Below are positions 1 through 8,776 of a DNA stretch of 52,706 bases, piece by piece; positions within the stretch are counted from its first letter, which is position 1, and each line of letters opens with the position of its first letter. Made by a program: the position numbers and the translations under genes. The stretch comes from a virus. The notes under the pieces are model-generated. The model ran no database searches. It saw nothing but the letters and a program-made list of their open reading frames with translations, and was not told the DNA's origin. The stretch is from positions 1 to 52,706 of IMG/VR virus record IMGVR_UViG_3300021960_000096. The stretch is one strand, 5' to 3'.

Positions 1-442
1 AGTTGTAATATGCATTTTCAGTTGTATCGTTTATAACTCTAGGATGAAATATGTTTCTGAAAAATGAATCTTCTTCTAGCCAGTCTACGTTTCCTCCTAC
101 TCCGTTTGCTGCATCTACGATAAAAGTTGCACCGATATCTCCCCAATTAAAATCTGAATTACCTTCAAATATTTCTTGATCATATAGATCTAGTCTTGCC
201 TGTGTCATAATACGAGGAATAAAGCCTCCTCCAGAGCCTAAACATACACAGTTCTTTGCTCTCATAAATTGAATGATAGAGTATACTAATAGACCATCTC
301 CTAAGTGGTAACGTGTTGCTCCATGTGCCCATGCATACTTAACTCTTTCATAGTCAATAATAATCTCACCACTTGGTGCTTTTTTATAAACTTGATTATT
401 CGTAATCTTATCGTAAACAAAATTCTTATCAACTATGCTCAT
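1..442 (-). CDS. Partial protein, possible SAM-dependent methyltransferase
   Basis: The reading frame starts with ATG at 440-442 and runs off the left edge, leaving about 147 N-terminal residues. A glycine-rich stretch near residue 60 (CLGSGGGFIPRIM) follows a hydrophobic strand, and FIVDAANGVGG comes later. This looks like the nucleotide or SAM-binding loop of a class I methyltransferase, but other Rossmann-type enzymes are possible. The start overlaps the stop of the upstream glycosyltransferase-like gene as ATGA, so the two are probably translationally coupled. A sugar- or polysaccharide-modifying pair would fit; this is inference only. Confidence 0.5.
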   Translation of the reverse strand, partial: MSIVDKNFVYDKITNNQVYKKAPSGEIIIDYERVKYAWAHGATRYHLGDGLLVYSIIQFMRAKNCVCLGSGGGFIPRIMTQARLDLYDQEIFEGNSDFNWGDIGATFIVDAANGVGGNVDWLEEDSFFRNIFHPRVINDTTENAYYN

Positions 443-1296
443 GGTTTCTCTATCATACTTAAGTCTATTAATTTATGAAAATTAATGCAATTAAGCAACA
501 TATCTATCTCTTTTTTGTAAGGAAATCCAGGGTCATCTGCTTTGTACCATTGCTTTAAAGGACCGTAGTGGTTATAGTACTTCCAAGAATCTTTTATAGT
601 CCATAGTCCGCTAAGTTCTGTTTTACTCCATTCCCATGCATCGCAGTCCCAAGCAGTAGATAACATACCTCGATGAGGTATATCATGCTTATCTAATAAA
701 TGTTTAAGTAGCAGTTGTTCTGCAAAAATTAAATATTTGGAATTTGGAGCTTCCATTTTTGTAAACTCATCCATTAACTGTAGGCTGAGTTTGGCATAAT
801 ACTGAGTGAACTCCGGGTCTGGTAGGTGAAGAAATGATACATTAACCGAATCAGTTTTCCATCTTGGTCTGTAAGATAATTTTCTTATATATGGATCTAT
901 TGAAGTAGGATAGTAGCCTCTTCCTATTTCAAAATTACTTACCATCACCTCATTAGGGTTTATTAACTCTTTTACTCTTTTGAAAACTAAAGTATCTCCA
1001 TCCATTATAATAATGGGTTCAGTCTGTCTTGATAGTACTTCTAGCTTAGAACTAGCCCAAAAAGTTTTTTTATCAATCTGATTATCAAAAGCTAATATTT
1101 CTACTTCATCATATATAGAAAGAACTCCTATAGATTTATAGAAGTCATATGTGAAGGGATCACAGTAGAGAACAGTACGGTCTTCGGGATGGTTCTTTTT
1201 CCATAAGCTTGCAGATGCAAGCATAACTAAGATATTGAACTTACTGAATGCAGATAGTTCTCTCTTAATATTCTCATAAACCCATATTACTTTCAA
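439..1296 (-). CDS. Putative glycosyltransferase
   Basis: The 285-aa product has a Rossmann-like start (MKVIWVYENI), a predicted strand ending in IIIMDGDTLVF near residues 95-105, and later His/Trp-rich motifs. The Asp-Gly-Asp after a hydrophobic strand is the DxD metal and sugar-nucleotide site typical of GT-A glycosyltransferases. It lies just downstream of the tail-fibre series and shares an ATGA overlap with the methyltransferase-like gene. It could decorate virion fibres or host surface glycans. The family assignment rests on the DxD context alone; donor and acceptor are unknown. Confidence 0.5.
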   Translation of the reverse strand: MKVIWVYENIKRELSAFSKFNILVMLASASLWKKNHPEDRTVLYCDPFTYDFYKSIGVLSIYDEVEILAFDNQIDKKTFWASSKLEVLSRQTEPIIIMDGDTLVFKRVKELINPNEVMVSNFEIGRGYYPTSIDPYIRKLSYRPRWKTDSVNVSFLHLPDPEFTQYYAKLSLQLMDEFTKMEAPNSKYLIFAEQLLLKHLLDKHDIPHRGMLSTAWDCDAWEWSKTELSGLWTIKDSWKYYNHYGPLKQWYKADDPGFPYKKEIDMLLNCINFHKLIDLSMIEKP

Positions 1297-1315
1297 AACC
1301 GTTTTCTTTTAGTTA

Positions 1316-1798
1316 TTAACTAGCTGGGTCGACGTGAGTTGTAGTAAAGTAAGCGTAGAATGTACCAACACCTGTATGAGTGCCGGATGTTAATGTAATA
1401 GTTCCTGATGTAGTTCCTTGTCCTGTAGTACTTAATTCTGTACCACCGCCAGATGCAGCAGTTCTAAAGGAATGAAAAGTATAAGGATATGATGCGGTTG
1501 CTGTAATTGTTACAGATGCAACTGAAGCAAAGTTAACGTTTTTAAGAGTAAAAGAAGACGTAGCAGCTTCTGTATATCCTGAAGTAACAGCGACTGTACC
1601 TCCGGTTCCTGCAATAACAGTTCCGTAAAGAAATGCATTAGAACGTAATTCCGATGCTGCGTAAGGTGCTGAATCTGCAGGTTGTAGGTTTGACATTACT
1701 GTAGCTAATGAGATATTGCTATCACTAGCGTACTGGGTAGACCAAGTATCAAATGAGCTCCAGCTTATATTAGTTGTTGAGTATGCTGCTACTGCCAT
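1316..1798 (-). CDS. Small Ser/Thr/Ala-rich tail-associated protein
   Basis: The 160-aa protein is rich in Ser, Thr, Ala and Gly, with alternating hydrophobic residues (SVTITATASYPY, GTITLTSGTH) that predict beta structure. It has no signal peptide. It is the last gene of the fibre series and lies 3 bases from the 182-aa gene. The composition matches exposed beta-sandwich fibre tips or adaptors. I do not recognise a family. Confidence 0.55.
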   Translation of the reverse strand: MAVAAYSTTNISWSSFDTWSTQYASDSNISLATVMSNLQPADSAPYAASELRSNAFLYGTVIAGTGGTVAVTSGYTEAATSSFTLKNVNFASVASVTITATASYPYTFHSFRTAASGGGTELSTTGQGTTSGTITLTSGTHTGVGTFYAYFTTTHVDPAS

Positions 1799-1801
1799 GT
1801 T

Positions 1802-2350
1802 TTAAATTTTTTCTATTGTTTCTTCTGGAAACAGTTTTTTTAAATTCTGTTTTACAACACCGTATGAATATTCATACAAATTACTAATAACGCTTGGATC
1901 AATAACCTTCCTTACTTCTTTATAACTAGATGCGATTTCTTTTTCTACTACTATCTCATCTTTATACTTTGTAATCTCGTCTCCATTGAAGTCGAAACTA
2001 ACATATGGAACTTGAACTAGTTTTTCTACCTCTTTGTAAGTATTAAACTCTACTTCTTGTTCTACTACAACGTTTGCTTTAAAAACATTTGGAATTGTTA
2101 TTTCCTCTCCTTCGCTTTCCGCATCAGGATAGTACAACACTTCTGCACCTATTAGACCAACAGCGTTCTTTAACGGCTCTTCTAAATACTGCCTGTTAAA
2201 GTTATGAGCCTTATCTATATCTAACCACGATGTAGTAGTTAAGACAATCTCACTTGTCACTTTATTGAAGCGGTAATTATCAATTCTAATATACGCTTCT
2301 TGTGTTGGTCCAGAACTTGTTTCTAAATCTACGTTTAATTTAAAACCCAT
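1802..2350 (-). CDS. Hypothetical tail-fibre-associated protein
   Basis: The 182-aa product is acidic, with an N-terminal half of predicted strands (YIRIDNYRFNKVTSEIVLTT) and a helical, charged C-terminus. Unlike its neighbours it lacks the Ser/Thr/Gly repeat composition. Position 14 bases after the S74-ended fibre suggests a fibre assembly chaperone or accessory protein, but no motif proves this. The leader before the ATG is A/T-rich (AAATAAAATAATGG) without a Shine-Dalgarno sequence. Confidence 0.5.
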   Translation of the reverse strand: MGFKLNVDLETSSGPTQEAYIRIDNYRFNKVTSEIVLTTTSWLDIDKAHNFNRQYLEEPLKNAVGLIGAEVLYYPDAESEGEEITIPNVFKANVVVEQEVEFNTYKEVEKLVQVPYVSFDFNGDEITKYKDEIVVEKEIASSYKEVRKVIDPSVISNLYEYSYGVVKQNLKKLFPEETIEKI

Positions 2351-2364
2351 TATTTTATTTTATT

Positions 2365-5151
2365 TTAACAGTTGCATTTGCTCTCTAAAGCATCAACCTT
2401 AGCCGATAATTCTTTTACAGCTTCGATTAATACAGCAGTTAGTTTAACGTAATCTACTGCTTTAGAGTCATTATGCTCTCTGTAATGTACTAATTCTGGG
2501 TATACTGCTTCTACTTCTTGGGCGATAACTCCGATATCATGTCCTTCGTATACATCTTGCTTATCATTCCAATCGAAGCTTACACCTCTAATTTGCTTAA
2601 CCTTATCAAGAGCTCCTTCTAATTGAGTTACATTGTCTTTAAATTGTGCATCAGAAGAATAGTATGCTACGATATCTCCAACACATCGAATAGTGTTAGC
2701 AGTTGCTCCTGTTGTTTGACCCACCATTAAACCTTCAAAGTGAACGTTTGATGTATTGTCTAGAGTCTGGTTAGCAGAATATGTGGTATAACCAGCACCG
2801 TTAGTTAACTGGTTGTTATTTGTAATATAGTTCGCATTAGTAGCTCCTGAGTATCCAAGGTCTGCTAATGTCATTGTACGTTTAGTGACGCTTGTAACGT
2901 GTCCGCTAGTATCTGATGTAAATACATCTAATACTTCAGCTCCTGCAGTGTCAATACTTCTTGCAGTATACGATGGGTGAGTATAAACTGTATTAGTATC
3001 AGTTGATGCGATTGTAAAGTTAGGATAAGTACCAGTAATAGTTACGTTAGATCCTGCTGTTAACGATACTGTTTGATCAGGGGCAGTGTTAGTAATAGTA
3101 AGTACATCATCTGCTGTAAAGTTAGAGGTAATACCTGTACCGGCAGCAATTTGTAATGTGTCTCCTGATGTAATAGTATAGGTAGTAGTATCTCCGTCTC
3201 TAATAGTCCAAGATGAGTAGTTATCTGCGTTCGTAGCTCCTGAGTATCCAAGGTCTGCTAATGTCATTGTACGCTTGGTAATAGCAGTAACGTGACCGCT
3301 AGTGTCCGAGGTAAATGTATCTAATACTTCAGCACCTGTAGTGTCAACACTTCTTGCAGTATACGATGGGTGAGTGTAGTTGTTAGCACTTGCTGCAATA
3401 CCGTCAAGTTTAGAATGGTCAGCATCTGTAAATACATTAGAATCAGTAGCTGATTCAACTAAAGTTCTAATTTCAGCTGCTGTCTGATCACCAGTTGCAC
3501 CTGCTTCGATACCGTCTAATTTAGTCCCATCTGCTGCTACATCTCTGCCGTCTACTGTTCCTGTAACAGTAATACTACCAGGTACGTATAAAGAATTAGA
3601 TAACGCCCATCTTGTATTTCCATTATCCCAAGTGAATGATTGATTAGATCCACTCAAGAAAAATCCACCACCATCAGAAGAAGCGGCAGTTGATCCACCT
3701 CTATTTAAAGAGATTAATTTATCTTCAACTCTTAGGTTAGTAGCATTTAACGATACTGTATCACCGTTAACTGTTAAGTCACCGGAAAGAGTTAAACTTC
3801 CAAATGTTACGTTAGATGTAGTCGTTAAACCGCTTACTACACCTGAGATAGTATCTCCTGATAATGTTAAGTTAATACCTGTTTGTCCAGTTGTATCTGA
3901 AACTGCAAGGTTAGTATCGTCAGAAATATCAATTACATTTCTAGTGATAACTTGACCTGCTATTGTTATATAGTCTCTTGTACCAGCTAAAGTAACATCA
4001 GTTGAGTTATCAGTTCCTGCTGCATCTACTCCTAGAGTTGTTCTAGCAGCACCTGCATCGGCATCGTCTACTAAACTCTTACCGAAGGTAGAGATTGTAG
4101 TGTTGTCTGGAACTGTAAGTGTTTTAACTCCAGATAAAGAAGTTAATTCAGAATCCATTAATGCACCTGCAGCAGTTACATTTGCATTATCTGTTACATC
4201 TGCACCTGCTTCAATTCCGTCTAACTTTGTACCGTCTGCTGATAAATCTCTACCATCTACTGTCTGTGCACCAGAGAAGGTAATGTTACCTGTCATCGTA
4301 CCTCCTGCTTTAGGAAGTGCTGCATCTGCTGTAGTACCTTGAGCTGCGGTTGCGTAATCAGCTGAGTTGAATGCTTTAACTTGAGCTAGATTAGTTACTT
4401 CTGAATCCATTAACGCGCCAGCTGCTTGTACATTGGTAGAATCGGTTACATCAGCATTTGCTTCAATACCATCTAATTTAGTACCATCTGCTGCTACATC
4501 TCTGCCGTCTACGTTTCCAGTTACTGTGATAGCGCCATTAACTGTTAAACCAGCGAAGGTAGGAGAGTCAGAAGTTTGAAGACCTAAATCTGTAGCTGTT
4601 GCAGCAACTCCGTTTGTTGTAAGAGTTACTTCACCTTGTGCCGCAGAAGATAGAGATGAACCTGAGATTAATCCATCTACATTAAATAATTCGTCTATTT
4701 GAGCGGAAGAAGAAACGATTCCGCTAGGAATGCTAGTTAGATCAGCATATGCTAATGAGCTGATAGTTGCAAAGTCTCCTAAACCTAATGACGCTCTTGC
4801 AGTTGCTCCAGATTCAGCTACAAAAGCAGATCCATTACCTACAATAAAATTACTATCAGAAACATTTAGTCCTGAAATATCGTTAAGGTTTTGGTGGTAA
4901 GCCTGTACATCTGTTCCAATTGCAACACCTAGTTGAGTTCTAGCATCAGATGCTGAACCGGAAATAATTCCGTTAGGGGCAATCTCAGTAAATACAATTT
5001 GACTTGAACCAGATACTAAGGTTGGTTTACCTGTTACGTTTGCATATGCTACCGAATCGGCTTGAATATCTCCTTCAAATGATCCGCTAAAAGATCCTTT
5101 AAATGAGCCGGTGGCAACGGCGTTGGTCATTATTGGGCTATCAATTCTCAT
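2365..5151 (-). CDS. Long tail fibre with C-terminal S74 intramolecular chaperone
   Basis: The 928-aa protein is a beta-rich fibre. Near its start it has the module IPSGIVSSSAQIDELFN shared with other tail genes here. It then carries three copies of a VDGRDxxADGTKLDGIEA repeat and two copies of a roughly 50-residue block (HPSYTARS...LGYSGATN). The last 110 residues form a peptidase S74 (endosialidase chaperone) domain: SSDAQFKDNV, then DIGVIAQEVEAVYPELV and a C-terminal coiled coil. In this family the domain trimerises the fibre and cleaves itself off before the Ser. The usual Arg in SDxRLK is Gln-Phe here, a mild deviation. Probable receptor-binding fibre. Confidence 0.85.
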   Translation of the reverse strand: MRIDSPIMTNAVATGSFKGSFSGSFEGDIQADSVAYANVTGKPTLVSGSSQIVFTEIAPNGIISGSASDARTQLGVAIGTDVQAYHQNLNDISGLNVSDSNFIVGNGSAFVAESGATARASLGLGDFATISSLAYADLTSIPSGIVSSSAQIDELFNVDGLISGSSLSSAAQGEVTLTTNGVAATATDLGLQTSDSPTFAGLTVNGAITVTGNVDGRDVAADGTKLDGIEANADVTDSTNVQAAGALMDSEVTNLAQVKAFNSADYATAAQGTTADAALPKAGGTMTGNITFSGAQTVDGRDLSADGTKLDGIEAGADVTDNANVTAAGALMDSELTSLSGVKTLTVPDNTTISTFGKSLVDDADAGAARTTLGVDAAGTDNSTDVTLAGTRDYITIAGQVITRNVIDISDDTNLAVSDTTGQTGINLTLSGDTISGVVSGLTTTSNVTFGSLTLSGDLTVNGDTVSLNATNLRVEDKLISLNRGGSTAASSDGGGFFLSGSNQSFTWDNGNTRWALSNSLYVPGSITVTGTVDGRDVAADGTKLDGIEAGATGDQTAAEIRTLVESATDSNVFTDADHSKLDGIAASANNYTHPSYTARSVDTTGAEVLDTFTSDTSGHVTAITKRTMTLADLGYSGATNADNYSSWTIRDGDTTTYTITSGDTLQIAAGTGITSNFTADDVLTITNTAPDQTVSLTAGSNVTITGTYPNFTIASTDTNTVYTHPSYTARSIDTAGAEVLDVFTSDTSGHVTSVTKRTMTLADLGYSGATNANYITNNNQLTNGAGYTTYSANQTLDNTSNVHFEGLMVGQTTGATANTIRCVGDIVAYYSSDAQFKDNVTQLEGALDKVKQIRGVSFDWNDKQDVYEGHDIGVIAQEVEAVYPELVHYREHNDSKAVDYVKLTAVLIEAVKELSAKVDALESKCNC
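2834..2982 (-). repeat. Direct repeat copy A inside the long fibre gene
   Basis: This 149-base segment is nearly identical in layout and length to 3227-3375. A stretch of about 38 bases is identical in both copies. It encodes the HPSYTARS...SGATN block, so it reflects internal duplication of a fibre repeat. Confidence 0.75.
3227..3375 (-). repeat. Direct repeat copy B inside the long fibre gene
   Basis: This is the second copy of the 149-base fibre repeat at 2834-2982. The copies are separated by 244 bases encoding a different beta segment. Differences between them are mostly at third codon positions, as expected for a selected duplicated domain. Confidence 0.75.
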
Positions 5152-5190
5152 TTTTTAAATTTTTTTGTTATGTTTCTTCTAAAATAAATA

Positions 5191-5751
5191 TCACTTTTTT
5201 ACAACTACCGTTCCATTAAATGACGTATCAAACGAAATAATTACATTATCTGCGTTTGAACTTGTGATTGCGGATGGAATGACTTGATTTTTATCTGTGT
5301 CGTATACTTGTACTATAGGGAAATCTTCGTTTAGATTATGGTTAATAGTGTATGAGACATCGCCTGAAACTGCTTCTTTGTATAATTGTACTGAACCTGA
5401 TACAAGGTGTCCTCCCTTAGCAACAACAACTCTACCAGAGGTTGATGAATCAAAGGTTATAATGACATTGTTAGTGTCAGAAGTCGTTATAGAAGAGGGG
5501 ATAATTAATTGATCGTTGTCGTTATAGACTGTAGCTATTACGTTTTTCGTACCAAAGTTATGTGTTACCGTTTTGGTTGTTACGGAAGTAAAAGTATCGG
5601 CAATAGTTGCTACTTCTGTTACTTCAGAGGTAATATTAGTTAATCCTGAACCGTCGCCAGAAAACGCTGTGGCGGTTACAGTATTATTAACGATAAGATT
5701 GTTCAAGCTAGCGTCTGATCCGCTAACTATCAGTTTTTTCCAATTCGGCAT
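5191..5751 (-). CDS. Tail fibre/adhesin protein, WKK-IVSGS paralog 1
   Basis: The 186-aa protein starts with MPNWKKLIVSGS, an N-terminus shared with the 399- and 446-aa proteins upstream. It continues with AFSGDGSGLTNI, also shared. Two similar segments of about 70 residues follow, each with a KTVTHNF or SYTINHNL pattern and FDxSxxGxVVV, suggesting a duplicated beta domain. A version of the same domain occurs in the 399-aa protein and the 1504-aa adhesin. The shared N-terminus probably attaches to a common tail site; receptor specificity is unknown. Confidence 0.65.
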   Translation of the reverse strand: MPNWKKLIVSGSDASLNNLIVNNTVTATAFSGDGSGLTNITSEVTEVATIADTFTSVTTKTVTHNFGTKNVIATVYNDNDQLIIPSSITTSDTNNVIITFDSSTSGRVVVAKGGHLVSGSVQLYKEAVSGDVSYTINHNLNEDFPIVQVYDTDKNQVIPSAITSSNADNVIISFDTSFNGTVVVKK

Positions 5752-5779
5752 TTTTAACTTATATTACGGTTGGTTACTC

Positions 5780-5806
5780 AGTGAGCCCACTTCCCTTTCG
5801 GGCCGA
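5780..5806 (-). other. Short G/C-rich hairpin in the intergenic leader
   Basis: On the coding strand, CCC-GAAA-GGG forms a compact stem with a GNRA-type loop. A competing GCCC/GGGC pairing uses the adjacent GTGGGC. It is markedly more G/C-rich than its surroundings. No T-run follows, so it is more likely a leader structure than a terminator. Confidence 0.3.
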
Positions 5807-5818
5807 TAATAGCTTTTA

Positions 5819-5826
5819 TATAAATA
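5819..5826 (-). promoter_or_regulatory. TATTTATA element before the 186-aa tail gene
   Basis: The exact 8-mer lies 67 bases upstream of the ATG at 5751 and just after the upstream gene. The longer gap leaves room for the hairpin at 5780-5806 in the transcript leader. Confidence 0.4.
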
Positions 5827-5851
5827 TAGCAAAAATAACTATTACCTCCTA

Positions 5852-6064
5852 CTATTTTGCAGGAAGTAAGTTAGAAAGTTTCGTAAAGATTACATAGAAT
5901 GTTTCAAACTCAGCGCCTTTGTAATTGGCTTCTCTAAGTTTAGCTAGAATGAATTGTATTTCCCTTTCGGTCAATCCTTGATTAGCAGATTGACGGAGTG
6001 CGTCATTCTGTAATTTATCTTCTGCTTCTTTACCTGTTAATAACTTATTGATATTTAAACCCAT
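5852..6064 (-). CDS. Small helical protein of the tail cluster
   Basis: The 70-aa product (MGLNINKLL...) is mostly helical and charged, ending LSNLLPAK. A longer frame starts at 6106, but that would overlap the end of the 399-aa gene by 26 bases. I prefer the ATG at 6062-6064, which follows an A-rich leader (TTTTTAAAAAAAATG) like other starts here. It is the only small non-beta protein between fibre genes, so a chaperone or joint role is possible. No family recognised. Confidence 0.55.
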   Translation of the reverse strand: MGLNINKLLTGKEAEDKLQNDALRQSANQGLTEREIQFILAKLREANYKGAEFETFYVIFTKLSNLLPAK

Positions 6065-6080
6065 TTTTTTTAAAAACTTC

Positions 6081-7280
6081 TTAAGAGTAAATGTATATTG
6101 TCCCACTATCTACTTTAATATTTCCATTTTTTTGATATTCAGAGATGTCTGAATGTCCTGCATCGATATCAACTACAGCAGCAGCGAAAGCACTCGGTGT
6201 AGCAGTTGTTGCATCATGAGCAAGAGCTTCATTAAATCCAAATCTTGCAGAACTAGCATTGAATATTAATGCGTGACCATTTCCTGATCCTTCATCTATA
6301 ATAATACCTCCTACGTCAGGATTAGCTGAACCAGAGTTTAATAAGATAAATTTATCCTCTACTAGAAGGTTTGCAGTTTCAATAGATGTAGTAGTTCCTT
6401 GTACTGTTAAATCTCCAGTTAATACTAAGTTAGTAAACGTCGGAGAGTCGTTAGTACCCATTCCGTTGACATCAACGTTTTGACCGTTAAATTTAATTTG
6501 ACCTTGAGCATCACCCTCTGTAGAACCAGATAGTAGTCCGTCAATGTTAAATAAAGCGTCAATTTGAGCTGATGAAGAAACAATACCTGAAGGTATGTTT
6601 GTAAAGTTATCGTAGTCTAGGTAGTAAGAACCTTCTTCACCATTTAGGCGGTTTACTGAACCAGAAACGATATGTCCACCTTTCATTACAACAATTCTAC
6701 CTGATGTAGAATTATCAAAGGTGACTGTAGCAACGTTATTACTTGTTAATGTTACGGTAGCAGGTAAGATTAATTCGTCATTAGAATTGTATACCTGTAC
6801 TGTTATATTTTTACTATCAAAACCGTGAGTAAGTGCTACTGAGGTTTGATTCGTAAAAGCAGAGGCTACTGTGGTTGCTTGGTCTACTGTGAGATTGGTT
6901 AAATTTGAACCGTCGCCAGAGAACGAATTGGCAACTATGTCTTCTCCTACTAAGCTGGCTACGACTTGAGCAGACCCAGAATGTACTCCATCAATGTTAA
7001 ATAATTCATCAATCTGTGCAGATGATGAAACAATTCCACTTGGGATATTAGTTAATTCGGTGTAGTCAGAAGTTAGCCCGTCAAAACGAGTTGCGATAGA
7101 GGCTGAAAGTGCGGTAAATGAGCCGGAGATATCAGAAGCGATTTCTCCCGAGTTATGAACTACACCTGTAATGTTACTACCATCTCCACTAAATCCAGTT
7201 GCAATTACGTTGTTTGTTACTGTTAGTGTGTTTAATTCTGCTACCGAACCACTAACTATTATCTTTTTCCAAGTTGCCAT
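6081..7280 (-). CDS. Tail fibre/adhesin protein, WKK-IVSGS paralog 2
   Basis: The 399-aa protein starts MATWKKIIVSGS and contains FSGDGSNITG and FSGDGSNLTNL. It has two copies of IPSGIVSSSAQIDxLFNIDG. A central domain resembles the 186-aa protein (SVALTHGF...FDNSTSGRIVVMKGGH). The C-terminal 130 residues (LNSGSANPDVGG to IKVDSGTIYIYS) are homologous to the end of the 446-aa protein. It looks like a mosaic of modules found in its neighbours, a common result of recombination between phage fibre genes. Confidence 0.7.
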   Translation of the reverse strand: MATWKKIIVSGSVAELNTLTVTNNVIATGFSGDGSNITGVVHNSGEIASDISGSFTALSASIATRFDGLTSDYTELTNIPSGIVSSSAQIDELFNIDGVHSGSAQVVASLVGEDIVANSFSGDGSNLTNLTVDQATTVASAFTNQTSVALTHGFDSKNITVQVYNSNDELILPATVTLTSNNVATVTFDNSTSGRIVVMKGGHIVSGSVNRLNGEEGSYYLDYDNFTNIPSGIVSSSAQIDALFNIDGLLSGSTEGDAQGQIKFNGQNVDVNGMGTNDSPTFTNLVLTGDLTVQGTTTSIETANLLVEDKFILLNSGSANPDVGGIIIDEGSGNGHALIFNASSARFGFNEALAHDATTATPSAFAAAVVDIDAGHSDISEYQKNGNIKVDSGTIYIYS

Positions 7281-7324
7281 TGAGTACTAATTTGTATATT
7301 AAAATATTGTTTTAGGTTACTTTA

Positions 7325-7358
7325 AAGAAAAGCGGGGGAGGAGGTGAACCCTCCCCTG
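7325..7358 (-). terminator. Rho-independent terminator candidate after the 446-aa tail gene
   Basis: Inverted repeats at 7335-7341 and 7350-7356 form a perfect 7-bp G/C stem (GGGGAGG/CCTCCCC) with an 8-base loop. On the coding strand it is followed by CGCTTTTCTTT. It lies between the stop at 7375 and the next start at 7280. Confidence 0.65.
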
Positions 7359-7374
7359 TTCTTCCTATAGTAAT

Positions 7375-8715
7375 TTAGACGTAGATGAAAATGTCATCAC
7401 TTGAATCAATCTTAATATTACCTCTTTTATGGTAATTTGTATCTGTTACATCGTGTGCAACGTTATCCTGATCTACTACTAAAGCAGCATATGCTTCAGA
7501 GTTAGCAGTACCAGAAGTAGAATCAACTGACATGTTAACTCCCCAACGAGCATCTCCAGCATCATAGATGAATGCAGGACCTGTTCCACTACCGTTATCA
7601 ATTACAAGACCACCTTCATCTGGGTTAGCTGAACCTGAGTTCAATAAGATGAATTTATCTTTGATTGCAGTGTTAGTAGTAGAAAGGGTAGTCATTGTAC
7701 CCTGTACTGTTAAGTCTCCAGTAATTACAGCATCACCACTAACGGTAAGACCTGCAAAGCTTGGCGAATCAACAGACTGTAATCCTAAATCAACATCAGT
7801 TTGTACGCCGTTGACTGTAGCTCTTACTGTACCTTGAGAAGGAGAAGAGAAGCTAGAACCAGAAACGATTCCGCCGGCGATGTCAATTTTAATATTGTTA
7901 TTTGATACTGTTGTAGTAACACCTAAACCTCCTTCGAAAGTTAATGTCTCACCACCAGCAACTGTATCAGTAGTTCCTGCATCAGCAGCTACACTAAATG
8001 AAGTAGCGATTACAGCTGTACTAGCAGCAGTTAAACGACCTTGTGCGTCAACTGTGATTACAGGTATTGCAGTAGTACTACCGTAAGTGTTAGCAGTTAC
8101 TCCAGTGTTATTTAATTTGTCACCAGTTACTGCATCGTCAGCAATTTTAGCTGTTGTTACTTGTAAATCACCTAAGTGAGCTGTATCGATTGCACCGTCT
8201 GCGATGTGCTCGCTATCTACTGCATCGTCAGCAATTTTGTCTCCATTTACTGCGTCAGCAGCTAATTTAGCAGTACTAATACCGCCATCTTTAACTCGTA
8301 CTGCACCAGTTCCGTCAGTAGCCGATAATTCGATAGTAGAACCGTCTACAGTTACTTCTACTTCATCAGCATTTACTGTGATACCGTCTCCACCAACTAC
8401 GTTGATAGTTACATCTCCAGTTGAACCATCAGGAGTAGTTAAACCGTTTCCAGCAACAATGCTAGTAATGTCACCTGATAAATCTGCATCGATTGTAAGT
8501 GTCCCGTTATCATCATCATAAGTTGCAGTAATATTGTTCCCACCAACGATAAGACTGCCAACAATATCTTCTACGCTTTCTGTAGCGTTACTAATATTGC
8601 TGAATGTAAGGTTTGTTAAACCTGAACCGTCTCCAGTCGTGGTCAAATAATTTGCATCATTTGACAGTTGGGAAACACCACTTCCCGAGACGATGACTTT
8701 TTTCCATGTTGCCAT
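7375..8715 (-). CDS. Tail fibre/adhesin protein, WKK-IVSGS paralog 3
   Basis: The 446-aa protein starts MATWKKVIVSGSG. Residues about 140-215 form a repeat of the type DAV-GDKI-ADDAV-SEHI-ADGAI, a short-period repeat common in phage tail fibres. The C-terminal domain (LNSGSANPDEGG to IKIDSSDDIFIYV) is a paralog of the end of the 399-aa protein. The hairpin at 7325-7358 probably ends its transcript. Function is inferred as a fibre or adhesin subunit. Confidence 0.7.
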   Translation of the reverse strand: MATWKKVIVSGSGVSQLSNDANYLTTTGDGSGLTNLTFSNISNATESVEDIVGSLIVGGNNITATYDDDNGTLTIDADLSGDITSIVAGNGLTTPDGSTGDVTINVVGGDGITVNADEVEVTVDGSTIELSATDGTGAVRVKDGGISTAKLAADAVNGDKIADDAVDSEHIADGAIDTAHLGDLQVTTAKIADDAVTGDKLNNTGVTANTYGSTTAIPVITVDAQGRLTAASTAVIATSFSVAADAGTTDTVAGGETLTFEGGLGVTTTVSNNNIKIDIAGGIVSGSSFSSPSQGTVRATVNGVQTDVDLGLQSVDSPSFAGLTVSGDAVITGDLTVQGTMTTLSTTNTAIKDKFILLNSGSANPDEGGLVIDNGSGTGPAFIYDAGDARWGVNMSVDSTSGTANSEAYAALVVDQDNVAHDVTDTNYHKRGNIKIDSSDDIFIYV

Positions 8716-8765
8716 AATTGTCTAAATTTTTGTTTTTGTTGTTAGTTAAGTTTTTTTTTCTTTGT

Positions 8766-8773
8766 TATAAATA
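8766..8773 (-). promoter_or_regulatory. TATTTATA element before the 446-aa tail gene
   Basis: The exact 8-mer lies three bases past the stop of the 269-aa gene and 50 bases before the ATG at 8715. The leader between them is almost only A, C and T on the coding strand. Confidence 0.4.
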
Positions 8774-8776
8774 GCA

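Noticed and set aside
2834-3375. Diversity-generating retroelement at the repeated fibre segments
   Set aside because: The two copies differ mainly at third codon positions rather than adenines, and no reverse transcriptase gene is present.
5780-5806. tRNA or riboswitch at the G/C-rich hairpin
   Set aside because: The structure is a single short stem with no cloverleaf, acceptor or CCA end and no recognised aptamer core.
5852-6106. Longer 84-aa start for the small helical tail gene
   Set aside because: The extra 14 residues overlap the end of the 399-aa gene; the ATG at 6064 has the usual A-rich leader.
2365-8715. Plus-strand open frames such as 4100-4342, 7568-7837 and 8204-8521
   Set aside because: They are antisense shadows of repetitive Ser/Thr/Ala-rich fibre genes, with Val/Pro/Ser-rich products, no motifs and no leaders.
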